Shown one piece after another: positions 26,285 to 33,930 of a DNA stretch of 64,000 nucleotides. Made by a program: the position numbers and the translations under genes. Under the pieces are notes generated by a model. The model was not told where the DNA came from. It did no database searches and was given only the letters and a program-made list of their open reading frames with translations. This DNA comes from Pseudomonas fluorescens. GTDB taxonomy: Bacteria; Pseudomonadota; Gammaproteobacteria; Pseudomonadales; Pseudomonadaceae. Every line of letters starts with the position of its first letter. The stretch's first letter is position 1. The stretch is taken from the NCBI GenBank assembly GCA_902825215.1, contig LR782234.1, forward strand, positions 5,721,001 through 5,785,000, given 5' to 3'.

Positions 26285-26500
26285 ACGGAGAACTACATAA
26301 AGAATTGCATCATTAGCAATATTATAAAATGATAACGACCTTCCATCTTCGAGTTGCTTTCCATCGAAAATTAACCGTTGTCGATCAGGCGGGATATTTT
26401 CCTTGTCCTGTATTTTCGCTTTGACATTTTCAATGGTATTGTCTGGCTCGACCGCTAAAGCGATAGCTTTTCCATCAATAAAGTTTATAAAAACCTGCAT
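26282..26500 (-). CDS. Ubiquitin-like protein, stops at position 72
   Basis: A 72-residue product that aligns gap-free to eukaryotic ubiquitin residues 1-72, with 49 identities by hand count. It includes TIENVKAKIQDKE, IPPD, QRLIF and GKQLEDGR. Lysines at ubiquitin positions 11, 27, 29, 33 and 48 are kept, while 6 and 63 are Asn. The hydrophobic-patch residue Ile44 and Val70 are kept, and Leu8 is Ile. The ATG at 26500 has AAAAGGAG six bases before it, so translation starts exactly at ubiquitin Met1; the ATG at 26506 abuts the site. No signal peptide is present. The next codons after CTC CGT are TAG, then CGG GGT GGG AGA TAA (Arg-Gly-Gly-Arg-stop). A conjugation system (E1, E2 or protease) is not adjacent. 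AT-rich, hence acquired. Confidence 0.93.
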   Translation of the reverse strand: MQVFINFIDGKAIALAVEPDNTIENVKAKIQDKENIPPDRQRLIFDGKQLEDGRSLSFYNIANDAILYVVLR

Positions 26501-26891
26501 ATTCATCTCCTTTTAACTCATCAGCCATTAATTGGGAAGCCAATCTCCCAACCTCATTTTCCTCACATTTAGAACTTAGGCACCTGTAAAAACTAACAGG
26601 TATTAATGACAGATAGATCTTGATACGCACATTAACTACGAATTTATGCATAACGATTGATCTCACCAAAGCAAATAAAGGGGAAAGAACTGCTTAAATT
26701 ACAACTTCTTATACCGAACTCATGAATCACTTGAACAAAACATCGCGAATAACTATAAAAAACTGTCATTTTTATCAGGTTCCAAGATACAGACTTCAAC
26801 CTAACCTCATCAGCGTGATACCGGGAAAACAAACTTCGGACTTAAATGTAGCCCGAGCCTTAAAAATCGCGAGCAAAAGGTTAATAAAATA
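26501..26891. other. AT-rich gap between the ubiquitin-like gene and its divergent neighbour
   Basis: A 391-base AT-rich gap that must hold two divergent promoters. Short open frames on the minus strand lack ribosome-binding sites and recognisable protein sequence. I see no RNA gene or clear operator. Confidence 0.6.
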
Positions 26892-27242
26892 ATGCTTACT
26901 TTTCAAGGAACCGTCTCTGATACAGGCGAAAGCAATCCCACCACACTTACATTTGATGATCTAAGCCCACAGGGTGGCAAGTTAAATAACGGAAAAATGA
27001 AATATTACGGACTTAACTTCACCGTCACCGGAAGCTATACCGCAAAGACTTCCAGAACTTTTAATCTCCAGGCGAAAGCAAAAGCTTCAGATGGAGATGA
27101 ATATGGCCATGGAGACAGCTCACTCACCATCAACCTGAAATCGTCCGATGGCAACGACAATCAGTTGGGCGGTACTGTTAAAGTTCTCGCAGGCGGGCCA
27201 AACGTGGGTAAAACTTACAATATGAACTTCACAAAAGGGTAA
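26892..27242 (+). CDS. Hypothetical beta-rich protein divergent from the ubiquitin-like gene
   Basis: A 116-residue protein without cysteine, rich in Gly, Ser, Thr, Asn and Lys, with alternating strands (LTFQGTVSDTGESNPTTLTF, YYGLNFTVTGSYTAK, FNLQAKAKASDGDEYG). It reads as a small beta-sandwich. No signal peptide or membrane segment is visible. AAAAGG lies 11 bases before the ATG. It shares the AT-rich base composition of the ubiquitin-like gene and lies within the same duplicated-end insert, so the two probably arrived together. Family not recognised. Confidence 0.65.
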   Translation: MLTFQGTVSDTGESNPTTLTFDDLSPQGGKLNNGKMKYYGLNFTVTGSYTAKTSRTFNLQAKAKASDGDEYGHGDSSLTINLKSSDGNDNQLGGTVKVLAGGPNVGKTYNMNFTKG

Positions 27243-27251
27243 CCCCAGAGC

Positions 27252-27283
27252 ACAAGAAACCCGCCTTTCGGCGGGTTTCTTGT
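27252..27283. terminator. Bidirectional terminator between the insert gene and fba
   Basis: A perfect 14-bp stem (ACAAGAAACCCGCC with GGCGGGTTTCTTGT) and loop TTTC serve both the plus-strand small gene and minus-strand fba. Confidence 0.9.
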
Positions 27284-27305
27284 ATCAGCAAATTAACGCT
27301 CAGGT

Positions 27306-28370
27306 TTAGTTAACCTTGGCGTTCAACTCACCCTTCAGATAACGCTGGTACATCGCTTCCAGCGAGATCGGTTTGATCTTCGAAGCATTACCGGCAGTAC
27401 CGAAAGCTTCGTAGCGAGCGATACACACGTCACGCATTGCAGTCACGGTGGCGCCGAAGAACTTACGAGGGTCGAACTCGCTCGGGTTGGTGGCCATCAG
27501 GCGACGCATCGCACCGGTGGATGCCAGGCGCAGGTCGGTGTCGATGTTGACCTTGCGCACGCCGTGCTTGATGCCTTCGACGATTTCTTCAACCGGTACG
27601 CCGTAGGTTTCTTTGATGTCGCCGCCGTACTGGTTGATGATTGCCAGCCATTCTTGTGGCACCGAGGACGAACCGTGCATCACCAGGTGGGTGTTCGGGA
27701 TGCGCTTGTGGATTTCCTTGATGCGATCGATCGCCAGCACGTCGCCGGTAGGTGGCTTGGTGAACTTGTAGGCGCCGTGGCTGGTGCCGATGGCGATAGC
27801 CAGTGCATCAACCTGGGTGCGCTTGACGAAGTCAGCCGCTTCTTCCGGGTCGGTCAGCATCTGGCTGTGATCCAGAACGCCTTCAGCGCCGATGCCGTCT
27901 TCTTCACCGGCCATGCCGGTTTCCAGCGAACCCAGGCAGCCCAGCTCGCCTTCTACCGAAACGCCGCAGGCGTGGGCCATGGCCACGGTTTGTTGGGTCA
28001 CGCGGACGTTGTAGTCGTAGTCGGTCGGGGTCTTGCCGTCTTCGCCCAGCGAGCCGTCCATCATCACCGAGCTGAAGCCCAGTTGAATCGAACGCTGGCA
28101 GACGTCAGGGCTGGTGCCGTGGTCCTGGTGCATGCACACCGGGATGTGCGGGAATTCTTCGATCGCCGCCAGGATCAGGTGACGCAGGAAAGGCGCGCCG
28201 GCGTATTTGCGGGCGCCGGCCGAAGCCTGAACGATCACCGGGGAGTCAGTCTTGTCAGCGGCTTCCATGATGGCGCGCATCTGCTCAAGGTTGTTGACGT
28301 TGAAGGCTGGAACGCCGTAGCCGAACTCGGCTGCGTGGTCCAGCATCTGGCGCATGCTGATAAGTGCCAT
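27306..28370 (-). CDS. fba: Fructose-bisphosphate aldolase, class II
   Basis: Cleaves fructose 1,6-bisphosphate to two triose phosphates, or makes it during gluconeogenesis, which dominates in Pseudomonas. The 354-residue protein has the zinc ligands of class II aldolases in VCMHQDHGTS, a second region VEGELGCLG, and the phosphate loops MHGSSSVP and KVNIDTDLR. Sequence and length match the Calvin-cycle-type class II subgroup. It ends a minus-strand gluconeogenic cluster (tkt, epd, pgk, fba). Its 3' end is duplicated at 26036-26163. Confidence 0.96.
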   Translation of the reverse strand: MALISMRQMLDHAAEFGYGVPAFNVNNLEQMRAIMEAADKTDSPVIVQASAGARKYAGAPFLRHLILAAIEEFPHIPVCMHQDHGTSPDVCQRSIQLGFSSVMMDGSLGEDGKTPTDYDYNVRVTQQTVAMAHACGVSVEGELGCLGSLETGMAGEEDGIGAEGVLDHSQMLTDPEEAADFVKRTQVDALAIAIGTSHGAYKFTKPPTGDVLAIDRIKEIHKRIPNTHLVMHGSSSVPQEWLAIINQYGGDIKETYGVPVEEIVEGIKHGVRKVNIDTDLRLASTGAMRRLMATNPSEFDPRKFFGATVTAMRDVCIARYEAFGTAGNASKIKPISLEAMYQRYLKGELNAKVN

Positions 28371-28513
28371 TGTGTGTGTCTCTCCCGGTTGAGGGTCGTT
28401 GATCGTGCCAGCCTGCCGGAGCGGCGGCGGCTATTCAAGTGATTGCAGATCGGGGGTTGAGGCCCGGTCGGGTGATTCGGTAAAGCCAATTCCTGATAAC
28501 TACACAGATCCCC

Positions 28514-28603
28514 TGTGGGAGCGAGCCTGCTCGCGAAAGCAATCTTGCAGTCGCTGAAGCAGTGCCTGTCAGACCGCTTTCGCGAGCAGGCTCGCTCCCA
28601 CAG
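28514..28603. repeat. REPIN, CTGTGGGAGCGAGCCTGCTCGCGA family
   Basis: Inverted arms CTGTGGGAGCGAGCCTGCTC and GAGCAGGCTCGCTCCCACAG enclose about 45 bases. Other members lie at 38564-38628 and 40437-40503, and a related single arm at 36225-36250. Confidence 0.85.
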
Positions 28604-28622
28604 TAGAACTGTGGTGTGTCAA

Positions 28623-28955
28623 TTACTGCGCCTTGCAACCCCGGCCAATCAGGTCATTGGTGGCGACCCAGTACACCAGGCCTTCATCACCCTTGACGTG
28701 AAACGCCAGCATGCCGTCGCTGTACAGCGTGCCCGACGCGCCCGGCTCTTCTTTCAGGCGATAGACCTGATCGCCGCCGCCCAGTCGCACATCGACTTCT
28801 TTCTGGCCGGCATCGGCGTAACGCCACAGCACTTTGGCCTGGCTGTCGCAGGTCCAGGTGGTCCAGTTGTCTGCCGGGGCGGACGACTGAAACAGGTTCA
28901 ACTGCGCGCAACCGCCCAACAATGCCAACGCCGCAATGGCGATCAAGCCTTTCAT
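28623..28955 (-). CDS. MliC-like lysozyme-inhibitor-family lipoprotein
   Basis: A 110-residue lipoprotein. The N-terminus MKGLIAIAALALLGGC is a lipoprotein signal with lipobox LGGC. The mature part has the MliC pattern of a disulfide-paired beta-barrel (WTCDSQAKVLWRYA, then VDVRLGGGDQVYRLKE and DGMLAFHVKGDEGLVYW). MliC proteins inhibit C-type lysozymes at the outer membrane. I start at the Met before the signal; the open frame upstream has no such feature. Confidence 0.8.
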   Translation of the reverse strand: MKGLIAIAALALLGGCAQLNLFQSSAPADNWTTWTCDSQAKVLWRYADAGQKEVDVRLGGGDQVYRLKEEPGASGTLYSDGMLAFHVKGDEGLVYWVATNDLIGRGCKAQ

Positions 28956-29011
28956 CCGTGTTCCTCGACTGACGGCGCACGCCGCCAGCCCTGAGTTAAG
29001 AGTCAGACCCG

Positions 29012-29233
29012 TCAAGGACAACCATGTTCCTTGGCCGGGGTTTGCGTCTCGTATTTCTCCAGACCGTCCGGCCCGGAACGCTTGTTCAGCACCGGGTTGG
29101 TTTCGGCCTGCCAGTCGGCCTGGTAACAGCCTTTCTGCGGCTCGCTCGGTGCCGGCGTGGCTTCGGCCTTGGGATTGCTCCCGCAGGCCGCCAGCGTTGC
29201 GGTCAGCAGCAACAGCGCTAACGACTTGACCAT
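29012..29233 (-). CDS. Small lipoprotein of unknown function
   Basis: A 73-residue product: lipoprotein signal MVKSLALLLLTATLAAC with lipobox LAAC at about residue 17, then a Pro/Ala-rich linker and a short polar tail with two further cysteines. AAGGAG lies directly upstream. It falls between pgk and the MliC-like gene on the same strand, so it may ride on the pgk transcript. Confidence 0.75.
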   Translation of the reverse strand: MVKSLALLLLTATLAACGSNPKAEATPAPSEPQKGCYQADWQAETNPVLNKRSGPDGLEKYETQTPAKEHGCP

Positions 29234-29267
29234 ATGAACACTCCTTTGCCTGGCCAAACGGGGGGCC

Positions 29268-30431
29268 TCAGGCCTTGGCCCGGCTTTCCAGGACTTCAAC
29301 GGCCGGCAGCACTTTGCCTTCGACGAATTCGAGGAACGCGCCACCACCGGTAGAAATGTAGGAGATCTGTTCAGCCACGCCATATTTATCGATCGCCGCC
29401 AGGGTGTCGCCACCGCCAGCGATGGAAAACGCCGAGCTTTCGGCGATGGCTTGAGCCAGCACTTTGGTGCCGTTGCCGAACTGGTCGAATTCGAACACGC
29501 CGACCGGGCCGTTCCACAGAATGGTTTTCGACGATTTCAGCAGCTCGGCGAAGTTGGCCGCGGTTTGCGGGCCGATGTCCAGAATCATGTCGTCAGCCGC
29601 GACGTCAGCGATCAGCTTGACCGTGGCTTCGGCAGTTTCGGCGAATTCCTTGGCAACCACCACATCAACCGGCAGCGGCACGCTGACCTTGGCGGCGATG
29701 GCGCGCGCGGTGTCGAGCAGATCCGGTTCGTACAGCGATTTGCCCACCGGGTGACCGGCCGCCGCGAGGAAAGTATTGGCGATGCCGCCGCCGACGATCA
29801 GTTGATCGCAGATCTGGCTCAGGCTGTTTAGCACATCGAGTTTGGTCGAGACCTTGGAACCGGCAACAATGGCGGCCATTGGCTTGGCCGGCGCGCCGAG
29901 GGCTTTGCCCAGTGCGTCCAGCTCAGCGGCGAGCAGCGGGCCAGCAGCTGCCACTTTGGCGAATTTAGCTACGCCGTGGGTCGAGCCCTCGGCGCGGTGA
30001 GCGGTGCCGAAAGCGTCCATCACGAATACGTCGCACAGAGCGGCGTATTGCTGGGCCAGTTCGTCGGCGTTCTTTTTCTCGCCCTTGTTGAAGCGCACGT
30101 TTTCGAACAGCACGACGTCGCCGGCCTTGACGTCAACACCGCCCAGGTAATCAGCCACCAGCGGCACTTCGCGGCCCAGCGCCTTGCTCAGGTAGTCAGC
30201 GACAGGCTTGAGGCTGTTCTCGGCAGAGAACTCGCCTTCGGTCGGACGGCCCAGGTGCGAGCAGACCATCACGGCCGCGCCTTTTTCCAGGGCCAGCTTG
30301 ATGGTCGGCAGCGAAGCCAGGATTCGCGCGTCGCTGGTGACGACACCGTCCTTGACTGGGACGTTGAGGTCTTCGCGGATCAATACGCGCTTGCCTTGCA
30401 GATCGAGGTCGGACATCTTCAACACGGTCAT
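29268..30431 (-). CDS. pgk: Phosphoglycerate kinase
   Basis: Transfers phosphate between 1,3-bisphosphoglycerate and ADP. The 387-residue length is standard. The N-terminal signature KRVLIREDLNVPV and the nucleotide region GGGIANTFLAA are intact, as is the C-terminal GGGDTLAAIDKYG. The start giving MTVLKMSDLDLQG is used; three codons more are open upstream. It follows epd with a 12-base gap, as in the classical epd-pgk-fba arrangement. Confidence 0.96.
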   Translation of the reverse strand: MTVLKMSDLDLQGKRVLIREDLNVPVKDGVVTSDARILASLPTIKLALEKGAAVMVCSHLGRPTEGEFSAENSLKPVADYLSKALGREVPLVADYLGGVDVKAGDVVLFENVRFNKGEKKNADELAQQYAALCDVFVMDAFGTAHRAEGSTHGVAKFAKVAAAGPLLAAELDALGKALGAPAKPMAAIVAGSKVSTKLDVLNSLSQICDQLIVGGGIANTFLAAAGHPVGKSLYEPDLLDTARAIAAKVSVPLPVDVVVAKEFAETAEATVKLIADVAADDMILDIGPQTAANFAELLKSSKTILWNGPVGVFEFDQFGNGTKVLAQAIAESSAFSIAGGGDTLAAIDKYGVAEQISYISTGGGAFLEFVEGKVLPAVEVLESRAKA

Positions 30432-30443
30432 GGGTCGCACTTC

Positions 30444-31496
30444 CTACGGTTTTTTTGAAGTTGCTGTTTGCAGATAGTGGTCTGCAACGTCCAGCATTCG
30501 GTTGGCAAAACCCCACTCGTTGTCGAACCAGGCCAGGATGTTCACCAGCCTTGGGCCGGAAACACGGGTCTGACTGGCATCGACGATGGCCGAATGTGGG
30601 TCATGGTTGAAATCACAACTGGCGTGCGGCAACTCGGTATAGGCCAGAAGCCCCTTGAGCGGGCCGCTGGTGGCGGCTTCGCGCAGGATCCGGTTGATCT
30701 CGTTGGCGTCGGTCGCCGTAGCGGTCTGCATCGTGATATCGAGGCAGGACACGTTGACCGTCGGCACGCGTACGGCTTTGGCCTGAATTCGTCCGGCAAG
30801 TTCCGGCAGCAGACGCTCGATACCGCGCGCCAGACCAGTGGACACCGGGATCACCGACTGGAACGCCGAACGGGTGCGGCGCAGGTCTTCGTGGTGATAA
30901 GCGTCGATCACCGGCTGATCGTTCATCGCCGAGTGAATCGTGGTGATCGACACGTAATCCAGGCCAATCGCCTTGTCGAGCAGACGCAACAGCGGCACAC
31001 CGCAGTTGGTGGTGCAGGACGCGTTGGACACCAGCCGTTCGTCACCGGTCAGGCAATCCTGATTGACCCCGTAAACGATGGTGGCATCGACATCCGCCTC
31101 GCTGGCCATCGGCTGCGAGAACAACACGCGTGGCGCGCCAGCATCGAGAAAGCGCTGGCCGTCTTCACGGGTGTTATAGGCACCGGAGCACTCGAGCACC
31201 AGATCGACGCCCAGCGACGCCCAATCGATGCCTTCAGGAGTGGCACTGCGCAGGACCTTCACGCAGTCACCGTTAATATGCAGACAATCGCCTTCTACGC
31301 GCACCTCGCCGGGAAAACGGCCGTGGGTGGAGTCGAAGCGTGTCAGGTATTCGATGCTGGCCATGTCGGCCAGATCGTTGATCGCGACAATTTCAAACCC
31401 GGCTTTCTCGCCTCGCTCAAACAGCGCACGCAACACGCAACGACCAATGCGGCCGTAGCCGTTGAGTGCAACTTTGTAGGGACGCGGTTGAGGCAT
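30444..31496 (-). CDS. epd: Erythrose-4-phosphate dehydrogenase
   Basis: A GAPDH-fold enzyme that oxidises erythrose 4-phosphate to 4-phosphoerythronate for pyridoxal phosphate synthesis. The 350-residue protein has the NAD motif ALNGYGRIGRCVLRAL and the catalytic cysteine in SNASCTTNC. The ATG giving MPQPRPYKVALNG is used; the longer frame runs back into a REPIN. It lies between tkt and pgk, as in many gammaproteobacteria. Confidence 0.92.
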   Translation of the reverse strand: MPQPRPYKVALNGYGRIGRCVLRALFERGEKAGFEIVAINDLADMASIEYLTRFDSTHGRFPGEVRVEGDCLHINGDCVKVLRSATPEGIDWASLGVDLVLECSGAYNTREDGQRFLDAGAPRVLFSQPMASEADVDATIVYGVNQDCLTGDERLVSNASCTTNCGVPLLRLLDKAIGLDYVSITTIHSAMNDQPVIDAYHHEDLRRTRSAFQSVIPVSTGLARGIERLLPELAGRIQAKAVRVPTVNVSCLDITMQTATATDANEINRILREAATSGPLKGLLAYTELPHASCDFNHDPHSAIVDASQTRVSGPRLVNILAWFDNEWGFANRMLDVADHYLQTATSKKP

Positions 31497-31547
31497 GGGG
31501 TTCTCGATAGTACGCAGGCAGACGCAATGTTTGTTGCAACACAACCC

Positions 31548-31638
31548 CTGTGGGAGCTGGCTTGCCAGCGATAGCGTCCATTCAGACAACTTTATGTTGG
31601 AGCTGATGACCCTATCGCTGGCAAGCCAGCTCCCACAG
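31548..31638. repeat. REPIN, CTGTGGGAGCTGGCTTGCCAGCGAT family
   Basis: Inverted arms of the 10602-10691 family, placed between tkt and epd inside a presumed operon. Confidence 0.85.
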
Positions 31639-31673
31639 GGATTGCGGTGACCTTAAGGCCACCGCGCTGTGTT

Positions 31674-33671
31674 TTAGTCTTCCAGCAGCTCTTCCGCCTG
31701 ACCGAGGATGTTTTCCAGGGTGAAGCCGAACTCTTCGAACAGTGCCGAAGCCGGAGCCGATTCGCCGTAGGTGGTCATGCCGATCACGCGGCCTTCCAGA
31801 CCGACGTACTTGAACCAGAAATCGGCGTGGGCCGCTTCGATGGCGATACGCGCGCCCACCTGCAACGGCAGCACCGATTGCTTGTAGCCAGCGTCCTGCG
31901 CATCGAACACGCTGGTGCACGGCATGGAAACCACGCGAACCTTGCGGCCCTGTTCGGTCAGCTTGTCGAAGGCCTGAACGGCCAGGCCGACTTCCGAACC
32001 GGTGGCAATCAGGATCAGCTCCGGCTCGCCGGCGCAGTCCTTCAACACGTAACCGCCGCGGCTGATATCGGCGATCTGGCCGGCATCGCGCTCCTGGTGT
32101 TGCAGGTTCTGACGCGAGAAGATCAGCGCCGATGGGCCGTCCTTGCGCTCCAGCGCGTTTTTCCACGCGACTGCCGATTCAACGGCATCGGCTGGACGCC
32201 AGGTGTCGAGGTTCGGCGTGGTGCGCAGGCTGGTCAGTTGCTCGATCGGCTGGTGCGTCGGGCCGTCTTCGCCCAGACCGATGGAGTCGTGGGTGTAGAC
32301 GTGGATCACACGCTTCTTCATCAGCGCCGACATGCGCACCGCGTTGCGGGCGTATTCCATGAACATCAGGAAGGTTGCGCCGTAAGGCACCAGGCCGCCG
32401 TGCAGGGTCACGCCGTTCATGATCGCGGTCATGCCGAATTCGCGCACGCCGTAGTACATGTAGTTGCCACTGGCATCTTCAGCGCTGACGCCCTTGCAAC
32501 CTTTCCACAGGGTCAGGTTGGAACCGGCCAGGTCAGCCGAACCGCCAAGCAGTTCCGGCAGCAGCGGGCCGAACGCGTTCAGGGTGTTCTGGCTGGCTTT
32601 GCGGCTGGCGATGGTTTCGCCCTTGGCCGCGACTTCGGCGATGTAGGCCGAGGCTTTTTCCGAGAAGTCGGCTGGCAGCTCGCCGCTCAGGCGACGGATC
32701 AGCTCGTTGGCTTCGCTCGGGAACGCTGCGGAGTACGCAGCGAAACGCTGGTCCCACTCGGCTTCGGCGGCGCGACCTTTTTCCTTGGCATCCCACTCGG
32801 CATAGATGTCGGCCGGGATTTCAAAAGGGCCGTGGTTCCAGTTCAGCGCCTGACGGGTCAGGGCGATTTCCGCGTCACCCAGCGGGGCGCCGTGGCAGTC
32901 TTCCTTGCCTTGCTTGTTCGGCGAACCGAAACCGATGGTGGTCTTGCAGCAGATCAGCGTCGGCAGCGGGCTCTTGCGCGCGGTGTCGATGGCAGTCTTG
33001 ATCTCTTCCGGGTCGTGACCGTCAACATTGCGGATCACTTGCCAGTTGTAGGATTCGAAACGCTTCGGCGTGTCGTCGGTGAACCAGCCTTCGACTTCGC
33101 CGTCGATGGAAATGCCGTTGTCATCATAGAAGGCGATCAGCTTGCCCAGACCCAAGGTACCGGCCAGGGACGCGACTTCGTGGGAGATGCCTTCCATCAT
33201 GCAGCCATCACCGAGGAACACGTAGGTATGGTGGTCGACGATGTCGTGGCCGGGACGGTTGAACTGCGCGCCCAGAACCTTTTCTGCCAGCGCGAAACCG
33301 ACGGCGTTGGCCAGGCCCTGACCCAGCGGGCCAGTGGTGGTTTCAACACCCGGGGTGTAACCGAATTCCGGGTGGCCCGGCGTGCGGCTGTGCAGTTGAC
33401 GGAACTGCTTGAGGTCGTCGATCGACAGGTCGTAACCGGTCAGGTGCAGCAGCGAGTAGATCAACATCGAGCCGTGGCCGTTGGACAGCACGAAGCGGTC
33501 ACGGTCGGCGAACGACGGGTTGCTCGGGTTGTGCTTGAGGTAGTCGCGCCACAGCACTTCGGCAATATCTGCCATACCCATGGGGGCACCGGGATGGCCG
33601 CTGTTGGCTTTTTGCACGGCATCCATGCTGAGGGCACGAATGGCGTTGGCACGCTCACGACGGCTAGGCAT
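31674..33671 (-). CDS. tkt: Transketolase
   Basis: A thiamine-diphosphate enzyme of the pentose phosphate pathway. The 665-residue protein shows the N-terminal ANSGHPGAPMGMADIAEVLW, the diphosphate motif GDGCMMEGISHE running to FYDDNG, and the C-terminal THDSIGLGEDGPTHQPIE. AGGAGA sits before the chosen ATG (MPSRRERANAIRAL); the open frame beyond it is not family-like. It begins the tkt-epd-pgk-fba cluster and is divergent from the ArsR-methyltransferase regulator. Confidence 0.96.
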   Translation of the reverse strand: MPSRRERANAIRALSMDAVQKANSGHPGAPMGMADIAEVLWRDYLKHNPSNPSFADRDRFVLSNGHGSMLIYSLLHLTGYDLSIDDLKQFRQLHSRTPGHPEFGYTPGVETTTGPLGQGLANAVGFALAEKVLGAQFNRPGHDIVDHHTYVFLGDGCMMEGISHEVASLAGTLGLGKLIAFYDDNGISIDGEVEGWFTDDTPKRFESYNWQVIRNVDGHDPEEIKTAIDTARKSPLPTLICCKTTIGFGSPNKQGKEDCHGAPLGDAEIALTRQALNWNHGPFEIPADIYAEWDAKEKGRAAEAEWDQRFAAYSAAFPSEANELIRRLSGELPADFSEKASAYIAEVAAKGETIASRKASQNTLNAFGPLLPELLGGSADLAGSNLTLWKGCKGVSAEDASGNYMYYGVREFGMTAIMNGVTLHGGLVPYGATFLMFMEYARNAVRMSALMKKRVIHVYTHDSIGLGEDGPTHQPIEQLTSLRTTPNLDTWRPADAVESAVAWKNALERKDGPSALIFSRQNLQHQERDAGQIADISRGGYVLKDCAGEPELILIATGSEVGLAVQAFDKLTEQGRKVRVVSMPCTSVFDAQDAGYKQSVLPLQVGARIAIEAAHADFWFKYVGLEGRVIGMTTYGESAPASALFEEFGFTLENILGQAEELLED

Positions 33672-33865
33672 CGCTGATCTCCTGGGTGTGAATAGATTGA
33701 AACGGAAAAAAGGAGGGCATTTTCCCTCACCCATGCGCCTCGGGGCAATGACAGATAGTGATCCGGAGGCGTTTTTCCAATCGATAGCGCCGGTTTCTGC
33801 TGGTGAAACCTTTCCGCTATTGGTTTGTAGAGACCACCGTCCAATGAGAAGTGCCATTTATCGAG

Positions 33866-33889
33866 CAATATCAAAACTTTTTGATATTG
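33866..33889. promoter_or_regulatory. Perfect inverted repeat in the tkt/regulator promoter region
   Basis: CAATATCAAAA and TTTTGATATTG, two perfect 11-bp arms separated by CT, lie 42 bases upstream of the ArsR-type regulator start and 195 bases from tkt. ArsR-family proteins bind such dyads, so autoregulation is likely. Confidence 0.7.
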
Positions 33890-33930
33890 ACCTTGCGATG
33901 CCCACGCACCGTCTCTAGACTGCCAGCCCT

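Noticed and set aside
26282..26500. Reading the ubiquitin-like gene as part of a Bil or CBASS-type conjugation operon
   Set aside because: No E1, E2, JAB-type protease or cyclase gene lies nearby, and the diglycine tail is cut off.
26282..26506. A ubiquitin-like start two codons earlier at 26506
   Set aside because: That ATG touches the Shine-Dalgarno sequence; the ATG at 26500 is ideally spaced and matches ubiquitin Met1.
26475..26832. Minus-strand short frames upstream of the ubiquitin-like gene
   Set aside because: AT-rich chance frames without ribosome-binding sites or recognisable protein sequence.
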